Assembly: GCA_023701385.1 (NCBI GenBank)
Contig: JAMPXC010000005.1
Location: forward strand, 42,747 to 106,746
Length of the DNA stretch: 64,000 nucleotides
Source of the DNA: Pseudobdellovibrio sp.
Lineage (GTDB): Bacteria > Bdellovibrionota > Bdellovibrionia > Bdellovibrionales > Bdellovibrionaceae
Direction of reading: 5' to 3'
Both the position numbers and the translations under genes were made by a program. Below the pieces are notes generated by a model. That model was not told the origin of the DNA, did no database searches, and was given only the letters and a program-made list of their open reading frames with translations. This document shows positions 21,016 through 29,991 of the stretch, one piece after another. The first letter of the stretch is position 1. Each line of letters opens with the position of its first letter.

Positions 21016-22375
21016 GCGTAATCAGCTTGTTCTTGGTAACAAGACTTTAAAAGACGTTACAGATGATATCTGCGCTCCGATTGAAAGAGTTCCATCTAAA
21101 GAATGGATGGGCTTATTCTTGACTGCAAAAGGTTTATTTATTTTTTACATCCTGACAATCGCTATGGTTGTTTCGACTGGTATCGGTTTGTTAGGGGTGA
21201 ATCACCCGGTGGCTTGGGGTACGATGATTATCACTTTCGTATTCTGGGTAGGTATCGGTCACGCCGGAACACTTATCTCGGCCATCTTATTCTTATTCCG
21301 CCAAAAATGGAGAACTTCAGTAGCTCGTTCTGCTGAGGCGATGACAGTATTCGCGGTTGCGACTGCGGGTATCTTTCCATTAATTCATACTGGTCGTCCT
21401 TGGTTAGACTTCTGGTTATTCCCTTATCCGAATCAACGTGGTCCATTATGGGTGAACTTCCGTTCTCCATTATTATGGGACGTTTTCGCAGTTTCTACTT
21501 ATGCGACAGTTTCATCTGTATTCTGGATCGTGGGTATGATTCCGGATTTAGCAACTGTTCGTGACCGTGCGAAAAATGCGATTCGTAAAAAAGTCTACGG
21601 CGTATTATCAATGGGCTGGAGAGGGACTGCTAAACAATGGTCACACTTTGAAATGATTTACTTAGTGTTAGCTGGTCTTTCTACGCCGCTCGTATTATCG
21701 GTACATACAATCGTATCGTTCGACTTCGCGGTTTCAGGTCTTCCTGGTTGGCATACGACAATCTTCCCTCCGTACTTCGTTGCGGGTGCGATCTTCTCGG
21801 GTTTTGCGATGGTTATTACGTTAATGACGTTAGTACGTATCGGTTTCCCGCAGTTTAAAAACTACATCACGATCGATCATATGGAAGTTATGAATAAGAT
21901 CATCATGATGACTGGTTTAATGGTTGGTTACGCTTACGGAGCTGAGTTCTTAATTGCTTGGTACTCTGGAAATGATTACGAACGTTATGTTTTCATGAAC
22001 CGTGCGATGGGTCCTTACGCTTGGTCATACTGGATCATGATCTGCTGTAACGTTATTATCCCGCAATTATTCTGGTTTAAAAAATTCCGTCGTTCGATCC
22101 CAGTGATGTTCGTTGTTTCTATCTTCGTAAACATCGGTATGTGGTTTGAGCGTTTCGTAATTACAATTACGTCATTACACCGTGATTTCTTACCGTCGAA
22201 CTGGGGCCAATACGCTTGGTCGATGTACGATACGGCGATCTTAGTTGGATCGTTTGGTATGTTCTTCACGATTTTCTTATTATACTTACGTATTTTTCCT
22301 GCGATCTCGATTGCCGAAGTTAAACCGGTATTAAATGTGGGTAAAGAAGATGAACATCATGGGAAGGGACACTAA
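21008..22375 (+). CDS. actC: Alternative complex III, NrfD-like membrane subunit ActC
   Basis: Polytopic NrfD/PsrC-like protein following Act[24 protein letters not shown]. Confidence 0.95.
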   Translation: MLKRNQLVLGNKTLKDVTDDICAPIERVPSKEWMGLFLTAKGLFIFYILTIAMVVSTGIGLLGVNHPVAWGTMIITFVFWVGIGHAGTLISAILFLFRQKWRTSVARSAEAMTVFAVATAGIFPLIHTGRPWLDFWLFPYPNQRGPLWVNFRSPLLWDVFAVSTYATVSSVFWIVGMIPDLATVRDRAKNAIRKKVYGVLSMGWRGTAKQWSHFEMIYLVLAGLSTPLVLSVHTIVSFDFAVSGLPGWHTTIFPPYFVAGAIFSGFAMVITLMTLVRIGFPQFKNYITIDHMEVMNKIIMMTGLMVGYAYGAEFLIAWYSGNDYERYVFMNRAMGPYAWSYWIMICCNVIIPQLFWFKKFRRSIPVMFVVSIFVNIGMWFERFVITITSLHRDFLPSNWGQYAWSMYDTAILVGSFGMFFTIFLLYLRIFPAISIAEVKPVLNVGKEDEHHGKGH

Positions 22376-22377
22376 TC

Positions 22378-22908
22378 ATGGCTAAGAAAAGAGCTATCGG
22401 CGGTATCGCTGGAATTTTTCTTGATGAAGCTACAACAATCAAAGCTGCTACTCGTGTAAGAGAAGCAGGTTTTACAAAATTTGATGCTTTAACTCCATAT
22501 CCGGTTCACGGCATGGAAGAAGCTTGCGGTATTAAACGTTCACCAATCCCTTATGTGACTTTCGCAGCAGGTTGTGTGGGTTTATTAGCTGGTTTAGCAT
22601 TAACTTATTACACTTCTGCAGTAGACTGGGCGATCAACATCGGTGGTAAACCAATGTTTTCATTACCTGCATTCGTACCTATCATGTTCGAATTAACAGT
22701 ATTATTTGCAGCTTTAAGTTCAGTAGGTGCTTTCTTTTATCTATCTGGTATTCCAAGAGTTGATCCACCGATCATCGATAAAGACATCACTTGCCATAAG
22801 TTTGCGATTTTCATTCCTGAAAATGACGTAGGCTATAGTGCTGATCGCGCAGAAAAACTTTTAAAAGATTTAGGCGCTGTTGAAATCAAGAAAATGGCGG
22901 AGTACTAA
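22378..22908 (+). CDS. actD: Alternative complex III subunit ActD (DUF3341)
   Basis: FDALTPYPVHGMEEA...KRSPIPYVTFAAG; two TM segments; position in operon. Confidence 0.93.
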   Translation: MAKKRAIGGIAGIFLDEATTIKAATRVREAGFTKFDALTPYPVHGMEEACGIKRSPIPYVTFAAGCVGLLAGLALTYYTSAVDWAINIGGKPMFSLPAFVPIMFELTVLFAALSSVGAFFYLSGIPRVDPPIIDKDITCHKFAIFIPENDVGYSADRAEKLLKDLGAVEIKKMAEY

Positions 22909-22909
22909 G

Positions 22910-23488
22910 ATGAATATTCAGTTGAGAAGTTTAACTAATCTTTCAATGACAGTGATTGCGGCTTCTTTAGCAGTATCGTTTTTCTCGAGCTGCAGAGGCG
23001 GAAACAATCAAACGAACATCGAGTTAATCCAAGATATGATGGAATCTCCAGCGTTAAAAGCCCAAGAGTACGACGAAGGTGCTCCAAACAATTCGGCTAT
23101 GCGCGTTCCACCAGAAGGCACACAGCCGCAAGGTTTTGTTCCTTATAAATACGCTGATGTAGTAGCTGCTGCAGCTAATCCAAATCCGTTGAGCGGCCAG
23201 TACACTGAAGAAGTTTTGAAAGCTGGAACTAAATACTACGCAATTCACTGTGCAATCTGCCACGGCGCTAACGGCCAAGGTGGAGAACAGCAATCTGTAG
23301 CTGAAACGATGGCATTAAAACCACCAACATTAACTTCTGATAAAGTTAAAGGTTGGACTGATGGTCAAATCTACCACGTGATCACTATGGGGCAGGGTGT
23401 GATGGGTCCGTATGCGGCTCACATTCCGCAAAAATACAGATGGCAAGTTGTTAACTACATCCGTCACTTACAAGGTAAAGGTAACTAG
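22910..23488 (+). CDS. actE: Alternative complex III, monoheme cytochrome c subunit ActE
   Basis: CAICH heme motif; lipobox-like SFFSSC; ATG at 22910 (RBS-proximal) preferred over track start 22880. Confidence 0.92.
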   Translation: MNIQLRSLTNLSMTVIAASLAVSFFSSCRGGNNQTNIELIQDMMESPALKAQEYDEGAPNNSAMRVPPEGTQPQGFVPYKYADVVAAAANPNPLSGQYTEEVLKAGTKYYAIHCAICHGANGQGGEQQSVAETMALKPPTLTSDKVKGWTDGQIYHVITMGQGVMGPYAAHIPQKYRWQVVNYIRHLQGKGN

Positions 23489-23490
23489 TC

Positions 23491-24687
23491 ATGGATTCAT
23501 CGAATCATTCACATGAATTAAAATTAAACAAATTCGAAGCTCCACAACAGCTTAAAACGGCAATTTTTGCAGCGATGTTTATCGGATTTTTAGGGTTAGC
23601 TTATGGCTTATTTAAAGCTCCAGATCGTTTATGGACTTCTTATTTAGTCTCATTCTTCTTCTTTGCTTGTTTAGGTTTAGGCGGGATGTTTTTCATCTCT
23701 TTTAACCATGTAGCAGGAGCAGGCTGGAGTGTTTCTATTCGCCGTATCGCTGAAAGCTTCACAAGCTTTTTACCAGCTATGTTTATCGGAAGCGTGATCT
23801 TAATCCTTGGTTTTAAATACCTATACCCATGGGCAGATCCTTCGCAAGCTCATCGTCTGACGGGTGGTAAAGCGCTTTACTTGGCGCCTTGGTTTGTAAC
23901 TTTACGCTTAGTGATTTTCGGTATCGGTTGTTTAATTTTCAAAAAGATCATGGTTGGAAATTCAATCAAGCAAGATCAAAATGGTGACCATGCTCTAACT
24001 CATAAAAACGTAGGGTTTTCAGTTGGTTTCATCGCTTTCTTCGCGATCTTCTTTACATTATTTTCAATCGACTTATTAATGTCATTGTTACCAAGCTGGT
24101 ATTCGACGATTTATGGAATCTACGCTTTTGCGGGCATGATCCAGTCAACAATGGCGGTTTTAGCATTAATGATTATCTGGTTAAAAAACTCTAAATGGGT
24201 TTCTGGATACATTACTGTTGAACACCAACATGACGTAGGTAAATACATGAAAGGTTTCACGATCTTTTGGGCCTACATCGCGTTCTCTCAATTCATGTTA
24301 ATCTGGTACGCTAACATTCCAGAAGAAACTGAATTTTACTTAATGCGTTCTCACAGCGGATGGTTAGGCGTTTCGGTTGCGCTATTAGTTTTCCGTTTCG
24401 CGGTGCCATTCTTAGCGTTACTTCCAAGAGATGCTAAACGTAACGACATGAACTTAGCAGCAGTTTCAATCCTAGTTCTTGTTATGCAATACGTAGATCT
24501 TTACTGGTTAGTTTACCCGAACTTCTTTGATGGTATTCCTCAATTTGGTTTTCTAGAAATCAGCATTTTTGTTGGTTTTGCAGGTGTGTTCTTGAAGTTA
24601 ATGACTGGTTTCATGACTAAGAACAACCTAGTGGCAATTAAAGATCCTCGTATGCACGAGGCTTTAAACCACCACGTTACTTACTAA
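23491..24687 (+). CDS. actF: Alternative complex III, membrane subunit ActF
   Basis: Polytopic; SFNHVAGAGWSVSIRRIAE...; position after ActE. Confidence 0.93.
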   Translation: MDSSNHSHELKLNKFEAPQQLKTAIFAAMFIGFLGLAYGLFKAPDRLWTSYLVSFFFFACLGLGGMFFISFNHVAGAGWSVSIRRIAESFTSFLPAMFIGSVILILGFKYLYPWADPSQAHRLTGGKALYLAPWFVTLRLVIFGIGCLIFKKIMVGNSIKQDQNGDHALTHKNVGFSVGFIAFFAIFFTLFSIDLLMSLLPSWYSTIYGIYAFAGMIQSTMAVLALMIIWLKNSKWVSGYITVEHQHDVGKYMKGFTIFWAYIAFSQFMLIWYANIPEETEFYLMRSHSGWLGVSVALLVFRFAVPFLALLPRDAKRNDMNLAAVSILVLVMQYVDLYWLVYPNFFDGIPQFGFLEISIFVGFAGVFLKLMTGFMTKNNLVAIKDPRMHEALNHHVTY

Positions 24688-24786
24688 AAGGTGCCAGGCC
24701 TTTTTAGCTACGGCTAAAATTGCTTATAGCTGGAAGTTTCGTAGGAGACTTCCAGTCAAAGGGACTGTGTCCTTTTTGAACCTTCG

Positions 24787-24814
24787 AAAGCCGACCATCC
24801 GGGTCGGCTTTTTT
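24787..24814 (+). terminator. Rho-independent terminator downstream of act operon
   Basis: AAAGCCGACC (24787-24796) / GGTCGGCTTT (24802-24811) followed by T tract. Confidence 0.9.
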
Positions 24815-25088
24815 GTTTTTGGCTTCTGCCAAAAAAACCTACGCAGGCTACGGGGCTAACGCGCAAAAATAGCATCCTGCTATTTTTGTATTTTGAGGAA
24901 AATCGCCCCTAGTGCTAGTTATGGGCTGCATAACGAATTATTTCGTAGAGTTCGCTTGAATATGGCCTTAAACAGCGGCATACTTATTCCATGCTATTTA
25001 TTATCACGACCACCACATTTTAGTTCTCTAATCTAAATGTCTTTGAAGTCTAATTCTCTACAATTGAATAAAAAATACGGAACGAAAA

Positions 25089-27035
25089 ATGTCTAATGTA
25101 AATATTATTTTACCAGATAACTCAGTTAAATCTTTTGATCATGAACCAACGACTTTAGAAGTGGCGAACTCTATTGGTGCGCGCTTAGCTAAAGACACTT
25201 TAGGTGCGAAAATTAATGGTTCATCAGAAGTGATCGATTACCGTCTTCCTTTAAAAGACGGCACTAAACTTTCTATCGTAACTACTAAATCTCCAGAAGC
25301 TGTTGAAGTTGTTCGTCACTCGGCGGCTCACTTAATGGCGCAAGCTGTTCAAGAAATCTGGCCAGAAGTAAAAGTCACAATCGGTCCGGTTGTTGAAAAC
25401 GGATTCTATTACGATTTCGATTCTCCATTTAACTTCACTGAAGAGCATTTCGAAAAAATCGAAAAGAAAATGGAAGAGATTCAAAAGAAAGATCTTCCGT
25501 TAGTTCGTGAACAATGGCCGATCAACCGTGCGATTGAGACTTTTCAATCCATGGGTGAACGTTTTAAAGTTGAATTAATTCAAGACTTGGCCGCAAAAGG
25601 CGAAACGACTGTTGGTATTTATCACCAAGGTTCTTGGTTTGATTTATGCCGTGGCCCTCACGTGCAATCAACTGGTCAGATCAAAGCTTTTAAATTGATG
25701 TCGGTCGCGGGAGCGTATTGGAAGGGTGATCAAGCCAATCAAATGCTTCAACGTGTGTACGCGACAGCGTTCCAAGATAAAAAAGAACTAGAAGAGTACT
25801 TAAAAAATATCGAAGAAGCGAAAAAACGCGATCACCGTAAACTGGGTAAAGAACTTGGCATGTTCATGTTCCATCCATGGGCTCCGGGATCTCCATTTTT
25901 CACTGGCCGTGGAACTGTGGTGTACAATGAATTATTAAAATACATGCGCGATATGTATTTCAAATATGGTTACAACGAAGTAATCACGCCGCAAATTTTT
26001 GACGTGGAGTTATTTAAAACTTCGGGTCACTACGCGAACTATAAAGAAAATATGTATTTCACAAAAGTGGATGAACGTGACTTCAGTTCTAAACCAATGA
26101 ACTGTCCTTCACACTGTTTACTTTTCGGATCAACGAAGCATTCTTACCGTGATCTTCCATACCGTATGGCTGATTTCGGGCGTTTACACAGATACGAAGT
26201 ATCAGGTGCTTTATCTGGTTTAACTCGCGTTCGTACATTCTGTCAGGACGATGCTCACATCTTCTGTACAGTTGATCAGTTACAACAAGAGATCAAAGGC
26301 TTCGTTGAGTTATTAAATGAAGTTTACCAAAAATTAGGAATGAGCGAATACCACGTCTTCTTATCAACTCGTCCTGAAAAACGTATGGGTTCAGATGAAG
26401 TTTGGGATAAAGCTGAAGGCGCTCTTCAAAAAGCGTTAGAGATCTTAAATATTCCATTTACTGTAAATCCGGGTGATGGTGCGTTCTACGGACCAAAACT
26501 TGATATCATGTTCGTAGATGCACTTAAACGCCCTTGGCAGTTAGGCACTATCCAATGCGATTTCAATCTTCCGATGAGTTTTGATCTTAAATACACTGGC
26601 GAAGACAATGCTGAACATCATCCAGTAATGCTTCATCGTGCGGTATTAGGCTCTTTAGAGCGTTTTATCGGGGTTTACCTAGAGCACACGGCAGGTCATT
26701 TACCTGTATGGATGGCTCCAACTCAGGTAACAATCCTAAACGTTACTGACCGTGTAAATGAATTCTGCGAAAAAGTAGAAAAACATTTACGTTCGAACGG
26801 TATTCGTGTGGAATTTGATAGAAGAAGCGAAAAATTGAACTTCAAGATTCGTGAAGCTCAATTAATGAAATCACCATACATGATTATCGTGGGTGATAAA
26901 GAAGCTGAAGCGGGTACTGTGTCGATCCGTTTAAGCGATGGTACTTTACATAACAACATTTCGTGGGAAAAAGCTTGCGAAATGATTATAAAGAATAGAA
27001 ACAATAGAGAGTTAAAAGCTTCAGTAGAAGCTTAA
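25089..27035 (+). CDS. thrS: Threonyl-tRNA synthetase
   Basis: TGS domain, RHSAAHLMAQA, MNCPSHCLLF, GAFYGPKLD, class II aaRS motifs. Confidence 0.98.
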   Translation: MSNVNIILPDNSVKSFDHEPTTLEVANSIGARLAKDTLGAKINGSSEVIDYRLPLKDGTKLSIVTTKSPEAVEVVRHSAAHLMAQAVQEIWPEVKVTIGPVVENGFYYDFDSPFNFTEEHFEKIEKKMEEIQKKDLPLVREQWPINRAIETFQSMGERFKVELIQDLAAKGETTVGIYHQGSWFDLCRGPHVQSTGQIKAFKLMSVAGAYWKGDQANQMLQRVYATAFQDKKELEEYLKNIEEAKKRDHRKLGKELGMFMFHPWAPGSPFFTGRGTVVYNELLKYMRDMYFKYGYNEVITPQIFDVELFKTSGHYANYKENMYFTKVDERDFSSKPMNCPSHCLLFGSTKHSYRDLPYRMADFGRLHRYEVSGALSGLTRVRTFCQDDAHIFCTVDQLQQEIKGFVELLNEVYQKLGMSEYHVFLSTRPEKRMGSDEVWDKAEGALQKALEILNIPFTVNPGDGAFYGPKLDIMFVDALKRPWQLGTIQCDFNLPMSFDLKYTGEDNAEHHPVMLHRAVLGSLERFIGVYLEHTAGHLPVWMAPTQVTILNVTDRVNEFCEKVEKHLRSNGIRVEFDRRSEKLNFKIREAQLMKSPYMIIVGDKEAEAGTVSIRLSDGTLHNNISWEKACEMIIKNRNNRELKASVEA

Positions 27036-27064
27036 AGCTCAGGCGTAACTTTAGGAGGCGTCCC

Positions 27065-27790
27065 ATTAATCAGTTTAATAATAACCGTCCCGGTGGAGCA
27101 GGAAAACCCCCAGGTGCAAAACCAGGTGGATTTAATCGTTTTGACAGAGATAAAAAACGTGGAGACAAAGATGGTCTTCGTGTAAATCGTGACATTCGTG
27201 CCCCACAGATTCGTGTAATTGATGAAAACGGTGAAATGTTAGGAGTTATGACTGTGCCAGAAGGTCTTCGTATTTCTGAAGATCGCGGTTTAGATCTTAT
27301 CGAGATCGGACCCACAGCTCAGCCACCTACTTGTAAAATCATGGATTATGGTAAGTACAAGTACGAAAATAAAAAGAAAGCCGCTGCTTCTCGTAAAAAA
27401 CAAGTGATCGTTGTGATCAAAGAGATCCAGGTTCGTCCAAGAACAGATGTTCACGATTTCGAAACGAAAATGAAGCACGCTCGTCGTTTCTTACTTGAAG
27501 GCGATAAAGTTAAAGTGAACTTACGTTTCATGGGTCGTGAGATGTCTCACCAGGAAATGGGTTTAGAAGTTATCAACCGTGCGATTGAATTCGTAAAAGA
27601 TTTAGCCATCGTTGAAGCTGCGCCAAAAACTGAAGGTAAGAACATGTTTACTATGCTTGCCCCAGATCCGGTTAAGATCAAAGATTACTTAAAAGCTAAT
27701 CCTCCGAAAGGCCAGAAAGAAGTTCTTCCTGAATTATCGAAGGAAGATTTATCATCCACTTCTCACACAGAAGAGCATGACGAAGACTAG
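27065..27790 (+). CDS. infC: Translation initiation factor IF-3, probable ATT start codon
   Basis: The ATG at 27236 would truncate the conserved N-domain. In-frame upstream: ATT AAT CAG TTT AAT..., then ...LRVNRDIRAPQIRVIDENGEMLGV; Shine-Dalgarno taggagg just upstream of ATT at 27065. Confidence 0.88.
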   Translation: MNQFNNNRPGGAGKPPGAKPGGFNRFDRDKKRGDKDGLRVNRDIRAPQIRVIDENGEMLGVMTVPEGLRISEDRGLDLIEIGPTAQPPTCKIMDYGKYKYENKKKAAASRKKQVIVVIKEIQVRPRTDVHDFETKMKHARRFLLEGDKVKVNLRFMGREMSHQEMGLEVINRAIEFVKDLAIVEAAPKTEGKNMFTMLAPDPVKIKDYLKANPPKGQKEVLPELSKEDLSSTSHTEEHDED

Positions 27791-27833
27791 AATTAGGTAG
27801 GCCGTTACTTTTTGGAAAGCAATGTGTCATATG

Positions 27834-27866
27834 AAAGCCGTTTCTTAAAAGAAGCGGCTTTTTTAT
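27834..27866 (+). terminator. Rho-independent terminator after infC (convergent with the minus-strand cluster)
   Basis: AAAGCCG-TTTCTT aaa AGAAG-CGGCTTTTTT. Confidence 0.85.
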
Positions 27867-27867
27867 T

Positions 27868-28587
27868 TTAGTTAGGGCAGATCAGATTTTTTTCTTCATC
27901 TGTGATCTGAAGTTCCTTATCATCAAAGCGTTTAAACCTTTCAACCTTCGTCATCACTGATTTATACTCTTTTGTATCATTGCCATCGGTATTTTTGCGC
28001 CAGTAAGTTAAAGCTTTTTTATTATTCCAGCCGCAGAATTGCATAAGATTAATCGCGGCAGCATAGCCTGAAGCATGCCAGCCATTCCAACAATGACCGT
28101 ACATCGGACCCGGGATTTCGCCTTTGATATGTTTGTGCACTTGGGTAAGAAGAGCTTTTTCATTTCCAGATTTTAACGAAGCAAGATGGAGATATTCTAA
28201 CTTTTGTTCTTTACCGCAAGAGATGATTTTTTCTGATTCATCGTAATTATCTTTATAGAAATACATCGCCTCAGAAAAACCTTGTTTGCAAAGATTTTCT
28301 AAACCCCCTTGCGGAAGTGGGTTTTGGTTGTCACGTTTTGTATGCTTATTAAATTTGTTATTCGCGCCACCGCGGTAGTAAATACCATTTAAAACTACGC
28401 GAAAGTTTCTTGTTCCGTAAAGGTCATCGTTTCCATTACCTTTGTTATTGGTTTGCTTATTGTAAACGTCTTCCAGCGGGTAGAGCTTTTTATACTTTTC
28501 AACTTGAGACTTTAAAGAAAAAGCCGACTTTGTGTTGTTCGCCAAAGCCGGCCAAGAGATAAGAAATAGAAGTAGATATTTAGTCAT
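27868..28587 (-). CDS. Exported dual-specificity/tyrosine phosphatase-like protein with variant P-loop HCWNGWHASG
   Basis: Signal peptide MTKYLLLFLISWPALA; NFRVVLNGIYYRGG followed by P-loop-like GHCWNGWHASGYAAAINLMQFCGW. The canonical Arg of HCx5R is replaced (Ala position). Confidence 0.7.
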   Translation of the reverse strand: MTKYLLLFLISWPALANNTKSAFSLKSQVEKYKKLYPLEDVYNKQTNNKGNGNDDLYGTRNFRVVLNGIYYRGGANNKFNKHTKRDNQNPLPQGGLENLCKQGFSEAMYFYKDNYDESEKIISCGKEQKLEYLHLASLKSGNEKALLTQVHKHIKGEIPGPMYGHCWNGWHASGYAAAINLMQFCGWNNKKALTYWRKNTDGNDTKEYKSVMTKVERFKRFDDKELQITDEEKNLICPN

Positions 28588-28605
28588 TCCCTGATCGTAT
28601 CATGA

Positions 28606-29943
28606 TTATTGGTTTTCTTGCATTACTACGCGGCAGTCAGGTACTGCTTGTCCAGCAAATGCGCTATCAAGGTCCAGATCTAAAGTTAATTGACCAGCTT
28701 GGCATGTTTTAATTAATGCCGCTGTCGCGTAACCAACGTTAGCTTTGAAAGTAGCGATATCAGTCGAATTCATTGCTGTTTCACGTTTGAAGTAACCAAC
28801 ACCAGCGTCAGTGTTGATAATTTTGTTAAGTTTTAATAATTTTGCGAAAGTCTCAGGGTTAAAGTGTTTTAAACCTTCGATTAACTTAGCATTTTTAAGA
28901 TGGTTTTCTTTAGAAACACCGCAATCATTATCTTTCATCATCATTTTTTTAAGCTCAACAACTTCAGTAGCTGTCGTATCGTCTTTATCTAACTTTTTGA
29001 TTTCAAGTTTACCGTTTTTGCCAACTATTTTACCGTATCTTTCCATTGTGTAATGTAAGTTACCTAAACGATCTTGTTGGCTTAACATTGTATCCATTAA
29101 AATCATATCAGCTACGTTTTGCATTTTTAAAATTTCCTGAGCTTGGGCTGCAGACCACTTAAGACCTAAGCTAGATAGTTTTTGATCGCTGGTCAAACGT
29201 AAGTAAGTCGTATTTTTAGCTTTGAAGTTAGCTGTACGAGTCGGTTGGTCAGAGCCACCGTTAAACATCTCAGTGTATTTTTCTTCTTTAGATGGATTCA
29301 TTTGTAAAGCGCCGAAGCTGTAGTTGTAATCATCAGTGAAGATGTTAGTAGCTTTGGCGTGAGCTTGCTTTTTAGTTAAGATTGATAAAAGACCAGCCCA
29401 AGTTTGTGCGATAAGTTCTTGTTTGTTGCTGATACCAGCATAAGTTTTATCGCCGATTGATTTATGTAAGTTAGCATCAACTGTACGTAATACAACTGGA
29501 GGAACTTGGTTGATATTACCTAAAAAGCGAGACACATGGTAATAAGCTAAAAGCGACGGTGTATAAGAACAGCTCGTGCTTGATTTATACTTAGCTAATT
29601 TTTTGAAATCTTTTTGTGTCGCTGTTTCTTTGCGTTCACAGTTCATAGCTTGAACTTGTTGAGCCGTCATACCTTCTGGTACTTGGAAAAATTCCAAAGC
29701 TGGGTTTGTAGAGGCTGTTTTACCGCAAACAGCAGCTGTTGTTCCGATATTTAATCCGCAAAGATCGCGCTCGCGTTCAAGATCTTTTTTAGAGTAATCG
29801 GCACCTTCAAGACGGTTAGGAATATAACAAAGTTCACCTCTGTCTAACTGAATTAATTCAGCGCCACGGCCCGGTAAATTCGGAGTTAAGGTCGCTTGAG
29901 CTAACATCGGAGCTAAAAGTAACGCAACAACTGTCTTTTTCAT
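28606..29943 (-). CDS. Exported protein with atypical-kinase-like motifs
   Basis: Signal peptide MKKTVVALLLAPMLAQA; MDTMLSQQDRLGNLHY resembles DRxxN catalytic loops (HipA/Fam20/PI3K-like), followed by ELKKMMMKDNDCGV (D-x-D metal-binding-like). Fold assignment tentative; exported CDS is solid. Confidence 0.5.
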   Translation of the reverse strand: MKKTVVALLLAPMLAQATLTPNLPGRGAELIQLDRGELCYIPNRLEGADYSKKDLERERDLCGLNIGTTAAVCGKTASTNPALEFFQVPEGMTAQQVQAMNCERKETATQKDFKKLAKYKSSTSCSYTPSLLAYYHVSRFLGNINQVPPVVLRTVDANLHKSIGDKTYAGISNKQELIAQTWAGLLSILTKKQAHAKATNIFTDDYNYSFGALQMNPSKEEKYTEMFNGGSDQPTRTANFKAKNTTYLRLTSDQKLSSLGLKWSAAQAQEILKMQNVADMILMDTMLSQQDRLGNLHYTMERYGKIVGKNGKLEIKKLDKDDTTATEVVELKKMMMKDNDCGVSKENHLKNAKLIEGLKHFNPETFAKLLKLNKIINTDAGVGYFKRETAMNSTDIATFKANVGYATAALIKTCQAGQLTLDLDLDSAFAGQAVPDCRVVMQENQ

Positions 29944-29991
29944 AAATTCCTCTTTCTTTTTATAAAGTTTCTTAAAACATCAAATCTAAAT

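Noticed and set aside
27070-27315. Minus-strand 81-aa Pro/Arg-rich ORF
   Set aside because: Antisense to the AUU-initiated N-terminal extension of infC; explained by its Gly/Pro codons.
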